DNA of 59,949 nt from an uncultured Oscillospiraceae bacterium (GCA_900552115.1 URYP01000001.1:1-59949), one strand, 5' to 3'; counted from the stretch's first letter, positions 26,720 to 35,550 are shown. Notes: generated by a model from the letters alone, not told the origin. Program-made: numbers and translations.

Positions 26720-27703
26720 CTATACGGTTTTGCCCGCCTCTTCCATGACTTTAAAACAGCGGACACAACGGCCGTCGTCCAACACGGTCAGCGGCGGCGC
26801 TTCCTGGCGGCACCGCGCCACGGCATAGGGGCACCGGGGATGAAAATGACATCCCTGCGGCATTTCGTCCGCATCCGGCACCATGCCTTCGATCGCTTCC
26901 AGGCGGTCCGCCTGCTCGCTGATTTTCGGCAGGGCCCGGATCAGCCCTTGCGTGTACGGATGGAGAGGCTGCGAAAACAACTGGGAAACCGGTGCGCTTT
27001 CCACCACCTGCCCGGTATAGAAAATCAACACCCGGTCGCAAAAATCCGCCACAATACCCAAATCGTGGGTAATCATGATAATGCTCATGGACTGCTTTTG
27101 CTTGATCGCCTTCATCAGTTCCAAAATCTGGGCTTGAATGGTCACATCCAGCGCCGTGGTCGGCTCGTCCGCAATCAGCAGGGACGGCTGGCAAGCCAGC
27201 GCCATGGCAATCATCACCCGCTGCCGCATGCCGCCCGACATCTGGTGCGGATACTCGCGGAACCGCTGCTCGGGGTCCGGAATGCCGCACAGCCGCAACA
27301 GGTCGATAGCCTTTTCCTTAGCCTGGGAGCGGTTCAGCTTCTGATGCAGGAACATGACCTCCATGATTTGACGGCCGCAGGTTTGTATGGGGTTCAGCGA
27401 CGTCATCGGCTCCTGAAATATCATGGACAGCTTGCTTCCCCGGAAGTCCTGCATTTTCCTGGCAGGCAGCGCCAGCAGGTCTTCCTCCTGTAAAAAAATA
27501 TGTCCCGCCACCTTCGCCGTATTGGCCGGCAGAAGCCCCATAATTGCCAGGGACGTAACGCTTTTTCCACTGCCGCTTTCCCCGACAATGCCCAGCGTTT
27601 CCCCTTTTCCCAGAGAAAAACTCAGATCGTCGATGACACGGACAGTCTGCTCACCGCCGGTGAATTCCACCGATAAATCTTGTACCCGCAGCAGTTCTTC
27701 CAT
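26720..27703 (-). CDS. Peptide ABC transporter ATPase, DppD/OppD type
   Basis: A 327-aa ATPase with Walker A GESGSGKSV, signature MSGGMRQR, Walker B LLIADEP and a C-terminal Cys motif (GCHFHPRCPYAVARC). It opens the operon oppD-oppF-oppA-oppB-oppC-cupin-M24, an ATPase-first order. A leader of about 208 nt precedes it. Confidence 0.92.
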   Translation of the reverse strand: MEELLRVQDLSVEFTGGEQTVRVIDDLSFSLGKGETLGIVGESGSGKSVTSLAIMGLLPANTAKVAGHIFLQEEDLLALPARKMQDFRGSKLSMIFQEPMTSLNPIQTCGRQIMEVMFLHQKLNRSQAKEKAIDLLRLCGIPDPEQRFREYPHQMSGGMRQRVMIAMALACQPSLLIADEPTTALDVTIQAQILELMKAIKQKQSMSIIMITHDLGIVADFCDRVLIFYTGQVVESAPVSQLFSQPLHPYTQGLIRALPKISEQADRLEAIEGMVPDADEMPQGCHFHPRCPYAVARCRQEAPPLTVLDDGRCVRCFKVMEEAGKTV

Positions 27704-27911
27704 ATTCTCAACCCGGTTCTTTCTGGTTTATCGCGTCAAAGCGTTAAACCGACTTTGCTGACCCATCCTCTGCCGCCGGACACCCATACCCGGTGGTTTT
27801 GGGCCGTTCATTTTATATATTGCGGAGGCCTGGCGAATGATGGAGTGTTCCCGACAAAGGCGGATAAATTATCCTCCGGCATCTTTCCCCGGCATCCCTC
27901 TTCTAGCTTGA
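27704..27911 (-). ncRNA. Candidate structured leader RNA of the peptide transporter operon
   Basis: From the promoter at 27918-27946 to oppD the transcript has about 208 nt without a real gene. It contains two direct copies of GATGCCGG near its 5' end, the hairpins GGATA-AUU-UAUCC and CCGG/CCGG, and near the 3' end GGUUUA/UAAACC (27725-27750) enclosing CGC/GCG, which competes with a GUC-AAAG/CUUUGAC pairing. No T-box, glycine, SAM or lysine riboswitch core was recognised. A plus-strand 79-codon frame over it is not credited. Confidence 0.45.
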
Positions 27912-27917
27912 GGCTAT

Positions 27918-27946
27918 AGTATAGCACATTTTGCCGACTATGGCAA
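27918..27946 (-). promoter_or_regulatory. Sigma-A promoter of the peptide transporter operon
   Basis: Minus strand TTGCCA, a 17-bp spacer and TATACT; the start of transcription would be near 27911. Confidence 0.75.
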
Positions 27947-27980
27947 ACCTTTTGCGCCACTTTCCCCATCTGCATTCACG

Positions 27981-28024
27981 AAAAGCCGCCCGTCAAAAGC
28001 GCGATCGGCGCTTGACGGACGGCC
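27981..28024 (-). terminator. Terminator after the CinA-SpoIID gene
   Basis: A long imperfect hairpin (GCCGTCCGTCAAGCGC with GCGCTTTTGACGGGCGGC) followed by TTTTC on the minus strand, 12 nt past the stop. Confidence 0.8.
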
Positions 28025-28035
28025 GTATATCGATG

Positions 28036-31000
28036 TCACCATTTGGGAGCCACCAGCTGTGCGGCGGACGAGCTGCTGATAGAATAATAATGGCGCAAAA
28101 TTTGCTGGTAATTCCACCCCGCCTCGTTGGCGTATCCGATCGCTCCCATCTGGCTGAGCCCCACCCCATGGCCATAGCCATAGGTCGTGATCGTCAGGCT
28201 CTGTTTTTTGCTGTCGTAGGCCGTCACCGCAAACGCGTGCGAACGCATACGGCTTCCAATCGCGGTGCGCAGCTGCGGCCCGGTCACATATTGCTTGCGG
28301 CCGTTTTTGTCCGTATAGTACCAGTTGGTCTTGGTAACATAGCGGGACGAACCATCCGTTTCCAGCGCATAAAGCGGCGGCTTGCCGTTTTTCGCGTCAT
28401 AGCCGACCGTACCGCTCCCCTGATTCTCCTTTGCCCAGTCCTGCAATTCTTTTTTGAGCTGATCCACCGTGATGGTAAAGGAGGAAGTCCAGCGGTCGGT
28501 GCCTGCGCTGTATTTGCCGATATACGCATCCGAATCATAGGGGCTGGTCACGCTCCGCAGATAGGGCAGGCTGCCCCAGAATACCTTCTGGCAGTTGGCT
28601 GTCACCCCGGCGCTGGAGGCATAATACATGGTGTTGCAGGCTAAGGATTTTAGCGACGACTGCGTCGTATCCAGCACCTTGACCCCCAGCACACTTCCTA
28701 CCGCGTCGTATATCTTGCGGTCGGAGGCCACCGACGAGGGATTCATGGATGGCATGGGAAACGCGTATGGTTTGTCATATTCGGAAACATACCAGATCAC
28801 ATAGGTGTACGAGGCGACCGCCTGGGCTTTCCAGGCCTCAGAGGAATACAGTCCGTACCGTTCAGCCCCCATTTCCCGTTTAACAAGCCGTGCCAGCGCG
28901 GTCTGCAGCTCCGTCTTGTTTTTGGGCTTTGTCACCTTTCCGGTAGAACTGTCCTTCACCTGAAACAGCTGCATAAACTGTGTTTCGGATATTTTTCCCG
29001 CCTGCAGGCCCGCCGCGGAACCGGCAGAGGACCCCGGTTTGGCGGCCGTCGTCGTCCGCCGTGTCGTGGTGGTGGTTTTGGCGGCCGTCCCTTTGGTTAC
29101 GGCGGAACCGCCTGCCTGACCGGTTGCTGTTGTTACAACAGCTATGGAATTCCGGGAGGTGGATTTCGTGGTAACCGGTGTTTCTTCCATCCAGCGCGCG
29201 GGAAGCAGCGCCTGCGTATTACGGACCACGCTTGCCGTGCTGTCGTCCGCCTCTTTATCATTCGTTTGTGTACCCAATGCCGCATCCTGTGTCACAGCCG
29301 TCACGACATCGGGGAGTTTCCGGGCCGCTACCACCAGCCGGGCCCCTTTAAAGCCGGCCTCCTTGGAAGCATCGGTGGATACCAGCAGAAGCCGGTCCTC
29401 CGGGGTCACGTCCACGTCGATGGTAAAAAGCGACCGTTTGCGAATCTCGGTGACAAACGTCTGGAATGCGTCTCCACCAAAACGGGACATGGTATAATCA
29501 AAATAGTCTTCGGAGGCAGGATTGCCATCCACCACCATAACGCCAAACACGTCCCAGTCAGCCCGCTCATACAGCGTATTCATATGGATCGTGCGATGTT
29601 CTTTGACAAAGGCGGCATCCATATAGCCGAGCAGGTCCGACAACATGCGGCCATCCCGCGGATTGCTGCCATAAACCACCAGCGAGCGGTTCTCCGACTG
29701 CGTGGTAAAAAACGCGGCCTCTTCATCAAAATAGAGCGCGCCTACGTCCGATTTGGTTCCATCCGAGGCATGAGTTTCATAGTAGCTGGAATCACCTGTC
29801 CTTTGCATCACCGGATAGGCGATTTGTGTATTATCGATGGACAGCCAACCGCGCACATCCTGGTTCTGGCTATACAGGTTATAGAAGTCGCTCAGCATTC
29901 CCTCCGGCGCTCCGGCGGGAGCGCCGATTGTCGCCGCGCTGTTCTTTTCGGAAGCAAACATGGAACTGAGTGTATCGACGATCCCACCGGAACCGGCCGG
30001 TGCGGATGACGGCTCAAAAAGGGTAAACAATACCCAGCACAGCACCGCGGCCAGAATCGCCACCGTACCCAGCAGCACCGCCGTACGGCGGCGATGATCG
30101 GGTTTTTCGCCTTGAGCCGGCGCCGAGGGGATTTCCGGCGCGGGGGACGGTTCTTCCTCGATGCGTTCCCCGCCGGCCATAACGGTCGGCAGCGCCTCCA
30201 GATACCGCCTGGTCAAATCCAGCGCATGGGATACCGCCATACGCCGCACGGTATCGCGGTCATCGGCACTATGCCCGGCGATAATTTTTTTAATCCATAC
30301 CCGCTTGCCGTCGGCCAGGGCAATATAAACGGTTCCCACCGGTTTGCCCTCGCTGGGCTCGGGCCCGGCAACGCCGGTAATGCCCACGCCCAGCGTCGCA
30401 TGGCTGATCTGGCGCACGCCTACAGCCATGGCGCGGGCCACTTCCGGACTCACCGCGCCGCAGTTGTCCAGCAGCTCCTGGTCGACGCCCAGCAAATGGT
30501 GTTTGATTTCTTTGGAGTAAGCGGCCACGCCGCATTCAAATACGTCGGACGCGCCCGGTACCTCTGTCAGGCGGCCGGACAGCAGTCCTGCCGTACATGA
30601 TTCCGCTGTGGCAATTTTCATCCCTTTGTCCCGCAGCAGACCGACGACCGTTTTTTGCAGGCTGCCGGCGTCCACACCATAAATGCAAATTCCCAGCCGG
30701 TTTTTCAAATCCTCCAGTATCGGTTCGCACATTCGGCGGGCCTGGTCCTCGCTGTCTGCCCTCGCGGTGACACGCAGCACCACTTCGCCCTCTTTAGCGT
30801 AAGGTGCGACGGTGGGATTGGCGCCACTAATCAAATCGGCGATCCGTTCGGCAATGGAGGATTCCGGCATGCCGAACACCCCAACCGTGTAGGAGTAAAT
30901 CCCGCCCTCTGAAAGCTTCGCCAGATACGGCGCCACATAATCGTTGAACATGGGGATCAGCTCACGCGGCGGACCGGGCAGCAGGATTACCCGCCGGCCG

Positions 31001-31425
31001 TCCTTTTCCATGGCGCAGCCGGGAGCGGTTCCGTGATCGTTGCAGAATACGGTGCACCCACGGGGCAGCCGGGCCTGCTTCTGATTGTTATCGGTCAGAT
31101 CGCGGCCGGTATTTTCAAAGTATTCCACAATCCGGCGCCAGCTTTCCTCATGCAGAACCAGCGGCAGGCCGAGAACTTCGCAAACGGTTTCCTTGGTCAG
31201 ATCGTCTTGTGTGGGACCCAGTCCGCCGGCAACAATCACGAGGTCGCTGCGTTCAAACGCCTGCCGAAACAGTAAACTCAGCCGTCCCGTATTGTCGCCC
31301 ACCGTTGACTGGTGTAGGACGGAAATCCCCTGCGCCGCCAACTCGCGGGACAAAAACTGACTGTTGGAATCCACAATATCCCCCAGCAGCAGTTCCGTAC
31401 CGACCGTTATAATTTCAGCCTGCAT
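28036..31425 (-). CDS. CinA - membrane anchor - sortase-like - SpoIID fusion protein
   Basis: An 1129-aa open frame with four parts. Residues 1-415 are a complete CinA (N-terminal MoCF-like domain with GGLGPTQDD; C-terminal NMN-amidase-type domain with TAESCTAGLLSGRL), a cytosolic nucleotide-repair type protein. Residues 448-470 form one membrane helix preceded by HRRR, placing the rest outside. Residues ~515-710 resemble a class B sortase but have Ser587 where the catalytic His should be (VVYGSNP) and Asp685 for the Cys (LVSTDAS), keeping only Arg696. After a Thr-rich linker, residues ~815-1129 are a SpoIID/LytB domain with Glu851 in VKREMG and the closing GHGVGLSQMG motif, a peptidoglycan-cleaving type. 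The junction falls at Met416, which has GGAGG 14 nt before it, so a second start is possible. Start: ATG after GAGGTGA. Confidence 0.88.
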   Translation of the reverse strand: MQAEIITVGTELLLGDIVDSNSQFLSRELAAQGISVLHQSTVGDNTGRLSLLFRQAFERSDLVIVAGGLGPTQDDLTKETVCEVLGLPLVLHEESWRRIVEYFENTGRDLTDNNQKQARLPRGCTVFCNDHGTAPGCAMEKDGRRVILLPGPPRELIPMFNDYVAPYLAKLSEGGIYSYTVGVFGMPESSIAERIADLISGANPTVAPYAKEGEVVLRVTARADSEDQARRMCEPILEDLKNRLGICIYGVDAGSLQKTVVGLLRDKGMKIATAESCTAGLLSGRLTEVPGASDVFECGVAAYSKEIKHHLLGVDQELLDNCGAVSPEVARAMAVGVRQISHATLGVGITGVAGPEPSEGKPVGTVYIALADGKRVWIKKIIAGHSADDRDTVRRMAVSHALDLTRRYLEALPTVMAGGERIEEEPSPAPEIPSAPAQGEKPDHRRRTAVLLGTVAILAAVLCWVLFTLFEPSSAPAGSGGIVDTLSSMFASEKNSAATIGAPAGAPEGMLSDFYNLYSQNQDVRGWLSIDNTQIAYPVMQRTGDSSYYETHASDGTKSDVGALYFDEEAAFFTTQSENRSLVVYGSNPRDGRMLSDLLGYMDAAFVKEHRTIHMNTLYERADWDVFGVMVVDGNPASEDYFDYTMSRFGGDAFQTFVTEIRKRSLFTIDVDVTPEDRLLLVSTDASKEAGFKGARLVVAARKLPDVVTAVTQDAALGTQTNDKEADDSTASVVRNTQALLPARWMEETPVTTKSTSRNSIAVVTTATGQAGGSAVTKGTAAKTTTTTRRTTTAAKPGSSAGSAAGLQAGKISETQFMQLFQVKDSSTGKVTKPKNKTELQTALARLVKREMGAERYGLYSSEAWKAQAVASYTYVIWYVSEYDKPYAFPMPSMNPSSVASDRKIYDAVGSVLGVKVLDTTQSSLKSLACNTMYYASSAGVTANCQKVFWGSLPYLRSVTSPYDSDAYIGKYSAGTDRWTSSFTITVDQLKKELQDWAKENQGSGTVGYDAKNGKPPLYALETDGSSRYVTKTNWYYTDKNGRKQYVTGPQLRTAIGSRMRSHAFAVTAYDSKKQSLTITTYGYGHGVGLSQMGAIGYANEAGWNYQQILRHYYSISSSSAAQLVAPKW

Positions 31426-31457
31426 CTTGTCTCACCTCGTCCCTGTTCATTACCGTG

Positions 31458-32636
31458 TCAGCCGATGGGCACCCGCCGGATGCCTTCCAGGGCCTCCGCC
31501 TCCAGCGCCTCCACATCCAGCGCCCGCTCCGCCTCTTCGACCTGAGCGAGCTTCGGCCGCGTGCGGGGATGTTTGGGCGTAAAGACCGTGCAGCAGTCCT
31601 CATACGGCTGTATGGACAATTCAAACGTATCAATTTTGCGGGAAATTGCCACGATTTCCTCTTTATCCATGCCAATCAGCGGCCGGAACACCGGCCGGTC
31701 ACACACGGCATCGGTGCAGGCCAGGGCCGGTATGGTCTGGCTGGCCACCTGGCCGACGCTTTCGCCGGTAATCAGCGCACCACAGTCTTCCCGCTCGGCA
31801 ATCGCCGCCGCAATCCGCATCATAAACCGGCGCATAATCAGGGTAAACAGTTCTTCCGGGCAATTCCGCTGGATCTCCTCCTGAATATGCGTAAACGGCA
31901 CAATGTGCATCGACATGCGGCCGGCATATCGCGCCACCTGCTCCAGCAGGGAGATCACCTTCTGCTCCGCGCGTTCGCTGGTATAGGGGGGAGAGGCAAA
32001 ATGCACCGGCACCAGCTGAACGCCCCGCTTGGCCAGCATATAGCCGGCCACCGGCGAGTCGATCCCCCCCGATATCAGCAGCGCGGCCCGGCCGCCGGTT
32101 CCCACCGGCATACCGCCGGCTCCCGGCTGCTGCGCCGCATGGATGTAAGCGCCGAAATCCCGAATTTCCACCATTACCTGCGCCTGTGGATGATGGACAT
32201 CCACCCGCAGGTGCGGGCAGCGTTCGAGAAGCGCCCCACCCACCTCGGCCGCGATCTGCGGCGATGTCAGCGGAAAGGTTTTATCGCTGCGGCGGGCATC
32301 CACCTTAAAGGTGGATACGCCGGCCAGCGCTTCCTGTAAATAATCCGCGGCGGCTTCCCGGATGGCGGCCATATCTTTTTCTACCACACGCGCCCGTGAA
32401 AACGCCGATATGCCAAATACGCGCGACACCCGGTCGGCGGCTTCATCCCAATCGATGAAGTCCTCCGCCGGTTCAACATAAATGGTCGACTGCGCTTTAC
32501 GGAGAGTAAACCGCCCCACAGGAGACAGCCTACGCCGCAAGTTTTTCATCAGGATCGCTTCAAATGTTCCCCGGTTCAGGCCCTTTAAAGCCAGTTCACC
32601 TGTTTTAATCAACAATATTTCCTGTACGTCCCGCAT
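31458..32636 (-). CDS. thiI: tRNA 4-thiouridine synthase ThiI
   Basis: A 392-aa sulfurtransferase with an N-terminal ferredoxin-like/THUMP part (1-~165) and a PP-loop ATPase domain with LLISGGIDSPVAG. It lacks the C-terminal rhodanese domain of the E. coli protein, as is usual in Firmicutes, so a dedicated cysteine desulfurase should deliver sulfur directly. That enzyme is encoded two genes upstream. It makes s4U8 in tRNA and may supply sulfur for thiamine. Confidence 0.93.
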   Translation of the reverse strand: MRDVQEILLIKTGELALKGLNRGTFEAILMKNLRRRLSPVGRFTLRKAQSTIYVEPAEDFIDWDEAADRVSRVFGISAFSRARVVEKDMAAIREAAADYLQEALAGVSTFKVDARRSDKTFPLTSPQIAAEVGGALLERCPHLRVDVHHPQAQVMVEIRDFGAYIHAAQQPGAGGMPVGTGGRAALLISGGIDSPVAGYMLAKRGVQLVPVHFASPPYTSERAEQKVISLLEQVARYAGRMSMHIVPFTHIQEEIQRNCPEELFTLIMRRFMMRIAAAIAEREDCGALITGESVGQVASQTIPALACTDAVCDRPVFRPLIGMDKEEIVAISRKIDTFELSIQPYEDCCTVFTPKHPRTRPKLAQVEEAERALDVEALEAEALEGIRRVPIG

Positions 32637-32668
32637 GATGTACTCCTCAAAATCAGATTGTATGTCTT

Positions 32669-34255
32669 TCAGGCCTCCGGCCCATCGCTCGCTACGGCCC
32701 CGGTTGGTTCCGTGGTGGTCGTGGTTTCCGGCGGTTTCTGCGTTGTCGTTGCCTTTTTTGTAGTCGTCGTTTTGGGCGGGGCCTTGGTCGTGGTGGGTTT
32801 GTTGGTGTAAGAGCCGACCGTAACCTTGCCTGTTGTGGTACGCCCATCGCCCGTCATAACCACTTCATGGGCTGTAGTGGTTGTGCTTTCCGGCGTATAA
32901 AAATCGTCTTTGGTATTGATGGTGGTGGTGCCGCCCGCCTCATCGTCCGCCGTGGTTGTGGTGGTGGCCGTAGGAATGACATACTGGCCGTCGTAATAGG
33001 GATGGACCGACATCCCCTGGCTTTTATACCAGGCATACGGCATGATGACGTTCGGATTGTCCGTAACCTGCGTGGTATCCACCGCGGGATTTTCCCCTAC
33101 CCGCACCTTGCGGGCAATGACCGCCAGCCGGCCGTCTTCAAAGCCCACGCCGCTCTTGGTGGTACAGGTGGACAGCACCAGCAGCTCGTCATCCGCTTCC
33201 ACGCTGACACTGTCATAATTATACAAGGAACGCGCCCGGTATTCGTTGACATAGTTGAGGAAATCCAAATCGTCATTAAAGCTGACCCGCAGATAATCAA
33301 ACACCGGTCCGTCGGATTCCTTGGTGTTGGTTACGACCACGGCAAATACCTTGTACTGATCGGAGCCGAACATGGTATCCATCCGGATCGTAGGCGCCGC
33401 CTTGGCCCGCGCCACATTTTCCAGAAACAGGTTCAGATGCGCGAACATCTGCCCGCTGTTCATATTGTGGCCGTAAACAATGGACACCTTGTTTTCCGCT
33501 GATGTCAGCGTGTAATTGTTGCGCCAGTCAAAAAACAGCGCCCCGTTCTTATTATAATTCTTATTAAAGTCATGCTCCAGATAGTAAGAGTTGTCGCCGC
33601 TGTACATCACAGGATAGTCAATCTGTAAAAAGTCGTCCTGTGTCGCCGCTTCATAGGTCAGCCAGGCGCGGAAATCGTTGTTTTTGGCATACATCTGCTG
33701 CATGAATTTCCGGCGGTCTTCCTCGCTGCCATCCCGGACTTTATTGAACTCATTCTGCAAATCCCCGTTGGCACTGGCGTTCTGGGCGGGAATCCAGATG
33801 GTATCATAAACGATATAGACCGCCGAACTGATCAGGGTTAGAAACGCCAGCATAAACAGGCATTTGCGCAGCATTTCCACCGCCCCGTCGCCCCGCTGGG
33901 GAATCAGCCCGTGGAACAGGCGGGTATGCCAGCGTTCCTTTTTCCGCTTCGGCACGGCCGGGGAGGCGACGGCGCCTCCCGCTGTCAGCCCCATCGCGTC
34001 TCCCGCCGCTTTGGCCTGCGCGGCGGGACGAGGCGTCTGCTTCGCGGCCGAAGACGCCGCCGGAGCAGAGGATGCCTGAGCAGGAGAAGAGGAACTGGCC
34101 GCCTGTTTCCCGGCCAGTGTTTCCTTCAGTACCTCGTCCACCGACATAGAGGAAGCCGGCCGGGACGTATCCGCCGCTTTGACCTGACGGATGATCCGCT
34201 CCACTTCCTTGTCGCCGTCCGGGTAAATATATTGTTTATCCTTCGGATTGCTCAT
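32669..34255 (-). CDS. Class B sortase with Thr-rich C-terminal tail
   Basis: A 528-aa membrane-bound transpeptidase. A long disordered Ala/Ser-rich N-terminal region (1-~125) precedes a single membrane helix (~133-152). The sortase domain (~195-380) has the full triad: His263 in VYGHNM, Cys364 in LSTCTT and Arg376. A C-terminal tail of about 130 residues is dominated by Thr, Lys and Pro. It would cleave a sorting signal and attach proteins to the wall; no LPxTG/NPxTN-type substrate gene was seen in the window. Both the N-terminal extension and the Thr tail are unusual for sortase B. It sits 13 bp after the cysteine desulfurase gene and 32 bp before thiI. Confidence 0.9.
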   Translation of the reverse strand: MSNPKDKQYIYPDGDKEVERIIRQVKAADTSRPASSMSVDEVLKETLAGKQAASSSSPAQASSAPAASSAAKQTPRPAAQAKAAGDAMGLTAGGAVASPAVPKRKKERWHTRLFHGLIPQRGDGAVEMLRKCLFMLAFLTLISSAVYIVYDTIWIPAQNASANGDLQNEFNKVRDGSEEDRRKFMQQMYAKNNDFRAWLTYEAATQDDFLQIDYPVMYSGDNSYYLEHDFNKNYNKNGALFFDWRNNYTLTSAENKVSIVYGHNMNSGQMFAHLNLFLENVARAKAAPTIRMDTMFGSDQYKVFAVVVTNTKESDGPVFDYLRVSFNDDLDFLNYVNEYRARSLYNYDSVSVEADDELLVLSTCTTKSGVGFEDGRLAVIARKVRVGENPAVDTTQVTDNPNVIMPYAWYKSQGMSVHPYYDGQYVIPTATTTTTADDEAGGTTTINTKDDFYTPESTTTTAHEVVMTGDGRTTTGKVTVGSYTNKPTTTKAPPKTTTTKKATTTQKPPETTTTTEPTGAVASDGPEA

Positions 34256-34268
34256 GACGTGCCTCCTT

Positions 34269-35396
34269 TTATTTGCGCACCAAAACGTCCGCTGCCTGTT
34301 TCAGTGCTCCAACAAAACCGTCAACGTCCTCCTCGGTATTCTCATAACTGAAACTGATCCGCAGCGCGGAGTCAATCTCCCGGTCCGGCAGGCCCATAGC
34401 CGTCAGCACCGGGCTCTTTTTGCCCTTGGAACAGGCGGACCCGGAAGAAACATAAATCTCTCGCTCCGCCAGGAAGTGCAGCATGGTTTCGCTGCGGATA
34501 CCCGGTACCGACATATTTATAAGATAGGGCACGCCCCCGTCGGGAAGATGGAACACCATGTCCGGCCTGTCGGACAGGCTCCGGAGCAGGCGGTCACGCA
34601 GCTTTTCATACAGCTTGTGCTGCTCCGCCGGCGGCGGCAACGCCGTCACCGCCGCACCCATGGCGGCGATGGCGGGTACCGCTTGGGTCCCGCAGCGGAG
34701 CCCCCCCTCCTGTCCGCCGCCGAACGAGCGGGGCAAAATGCGTACCCCTTTGCGGATATAGAGGGCCCCCACTCCTTTAGGGGCATGGATTTTATGTCCG
34801 CTGACTGTGGCCAAATCCACCCCCATGCGGGTCAGGTTTAAGGACAGCTTGCCCGCCGCCTGCACCGCATCGCAGTGGATCAGGGCCTGCGGGCTTACCC
34901 GCCGAATTCCCGGTATCATCCTGTCCACCGCAAACCGTGCCCCGGTTTCGTTGTTCACCAGCATCACGCTGACCAGCGCCGTGTCCTCCCGGCAGGCCTC
35001 CAGCACCTGCTGCGGCGTAATAACGCCGTCGCGTCCGGGACGGACGCGGGTCACCTCCCAGCCCTGCCGCTCCAGCTCGTCGCAGGAAGCGAGAATGGAG
35101 GAATGCTCCACCGCGGTGGTTACGATATGCTGTCCCGCACGCCGCCGGGCGGCCGCCCCGCCCAGCAGGGCCAGATTATTGGCCTCCGTGCCGCCCGCGG
35201 TAAAAACCAGCGAACCGGGAGGAACCCCCAGCCAAGCGGCCACGATCTGACGGGCGGCGGAAAGTTCCTGTTCCGCCCGGAAGCCCAGCGTATGCAGCGA
35301 CGACGGATTGCCAAAACAGGCGGTCATCAGGTAAACGGCCTTTTCCGCCGCCGCCCGGCATACCGCTGTCGTCGCGCTGTTATCCAGATAAATCAT
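34269..35396 (-). CDS. Cysteine desulfurase (NifS/IscS-like)
   Basis: A 375-aa PLP enzyme. The pyridoxal Lys is in SGHKIHAPKGVGAL, the N-terminal signature is YLDNSATT, and the active-site Cys is in SSGSACSKGKKSPVL. It removes sulfur from cysteine as a protein-bound persulfide. Gene order points to ThiI as acceptor. It opens a minus-strand operon behind a strong promoter and lies 13 bp before the sortase gene. Confidence 0.92.
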   Translation of the reverse strand: MIYLDNSATTAVCRAAAEKAVYLMTACFGNPSSLHTLGFRAEQELSAARQIVAAWLGVPPGSLVFTAGGTEANNLALLGGAAARRRAGQHIVTTAVEHSSILASCDELERQGWEVTRVRPGRDGVITPQQVLEACREDTALVSVMLVNNETGARFAVDRMIPGIRRVSPQALIHCDAVQAAGKLSLNLTRMGVDLATVSGHKIHAPKGVGALYIRKGVRILPRSFGGGQEGGLRCGTQAVPAIAAMGAAVTALPPPAEQHKLYEKLRDRLLRSLSDRPDMVFHLPDGGVPYLINMSVPGIRSETMLHFLAEREIYVSSGSACSKGKKSPVLTAMGLPDREIDSALRISFSYENTEEDVDGFVGALKQAADVLVRK

Positions 35397-35430
35397 GTGC
35401 GGAGCCTCCCGGAGAAAGTTAGGTCATCTT

Positions 35431-35459
35431 ATTATACAATAGAATGCGCCGGGTGACAA
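35431..35459 (-). promoter_or_regulatory. Sigma-A promoter of the nifS-sortase-thiI-cinA operon
   Basis: Minus strand TTGTCA, a 17-bp spacer and TATAAT, about 35 bp before the start codon. Confidence 0.8.
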
Positions 35460-35550
35460 CCGCTTTTTAGGGACTGGAAAGAAGTTTACAACATTGTCAA
35501 AACCTTGGAAATTGTTTTCAATATTGTCACTTTTTCGACAGAAAAAACTA

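Noticed and set aside
27680..27919. 79-aa plus-strand open frame over the transporter leader
   Set aside because: No ribosome site, starts inside oppD on the opposite strand, and the interval is better explained as promoter plus leader RNA.
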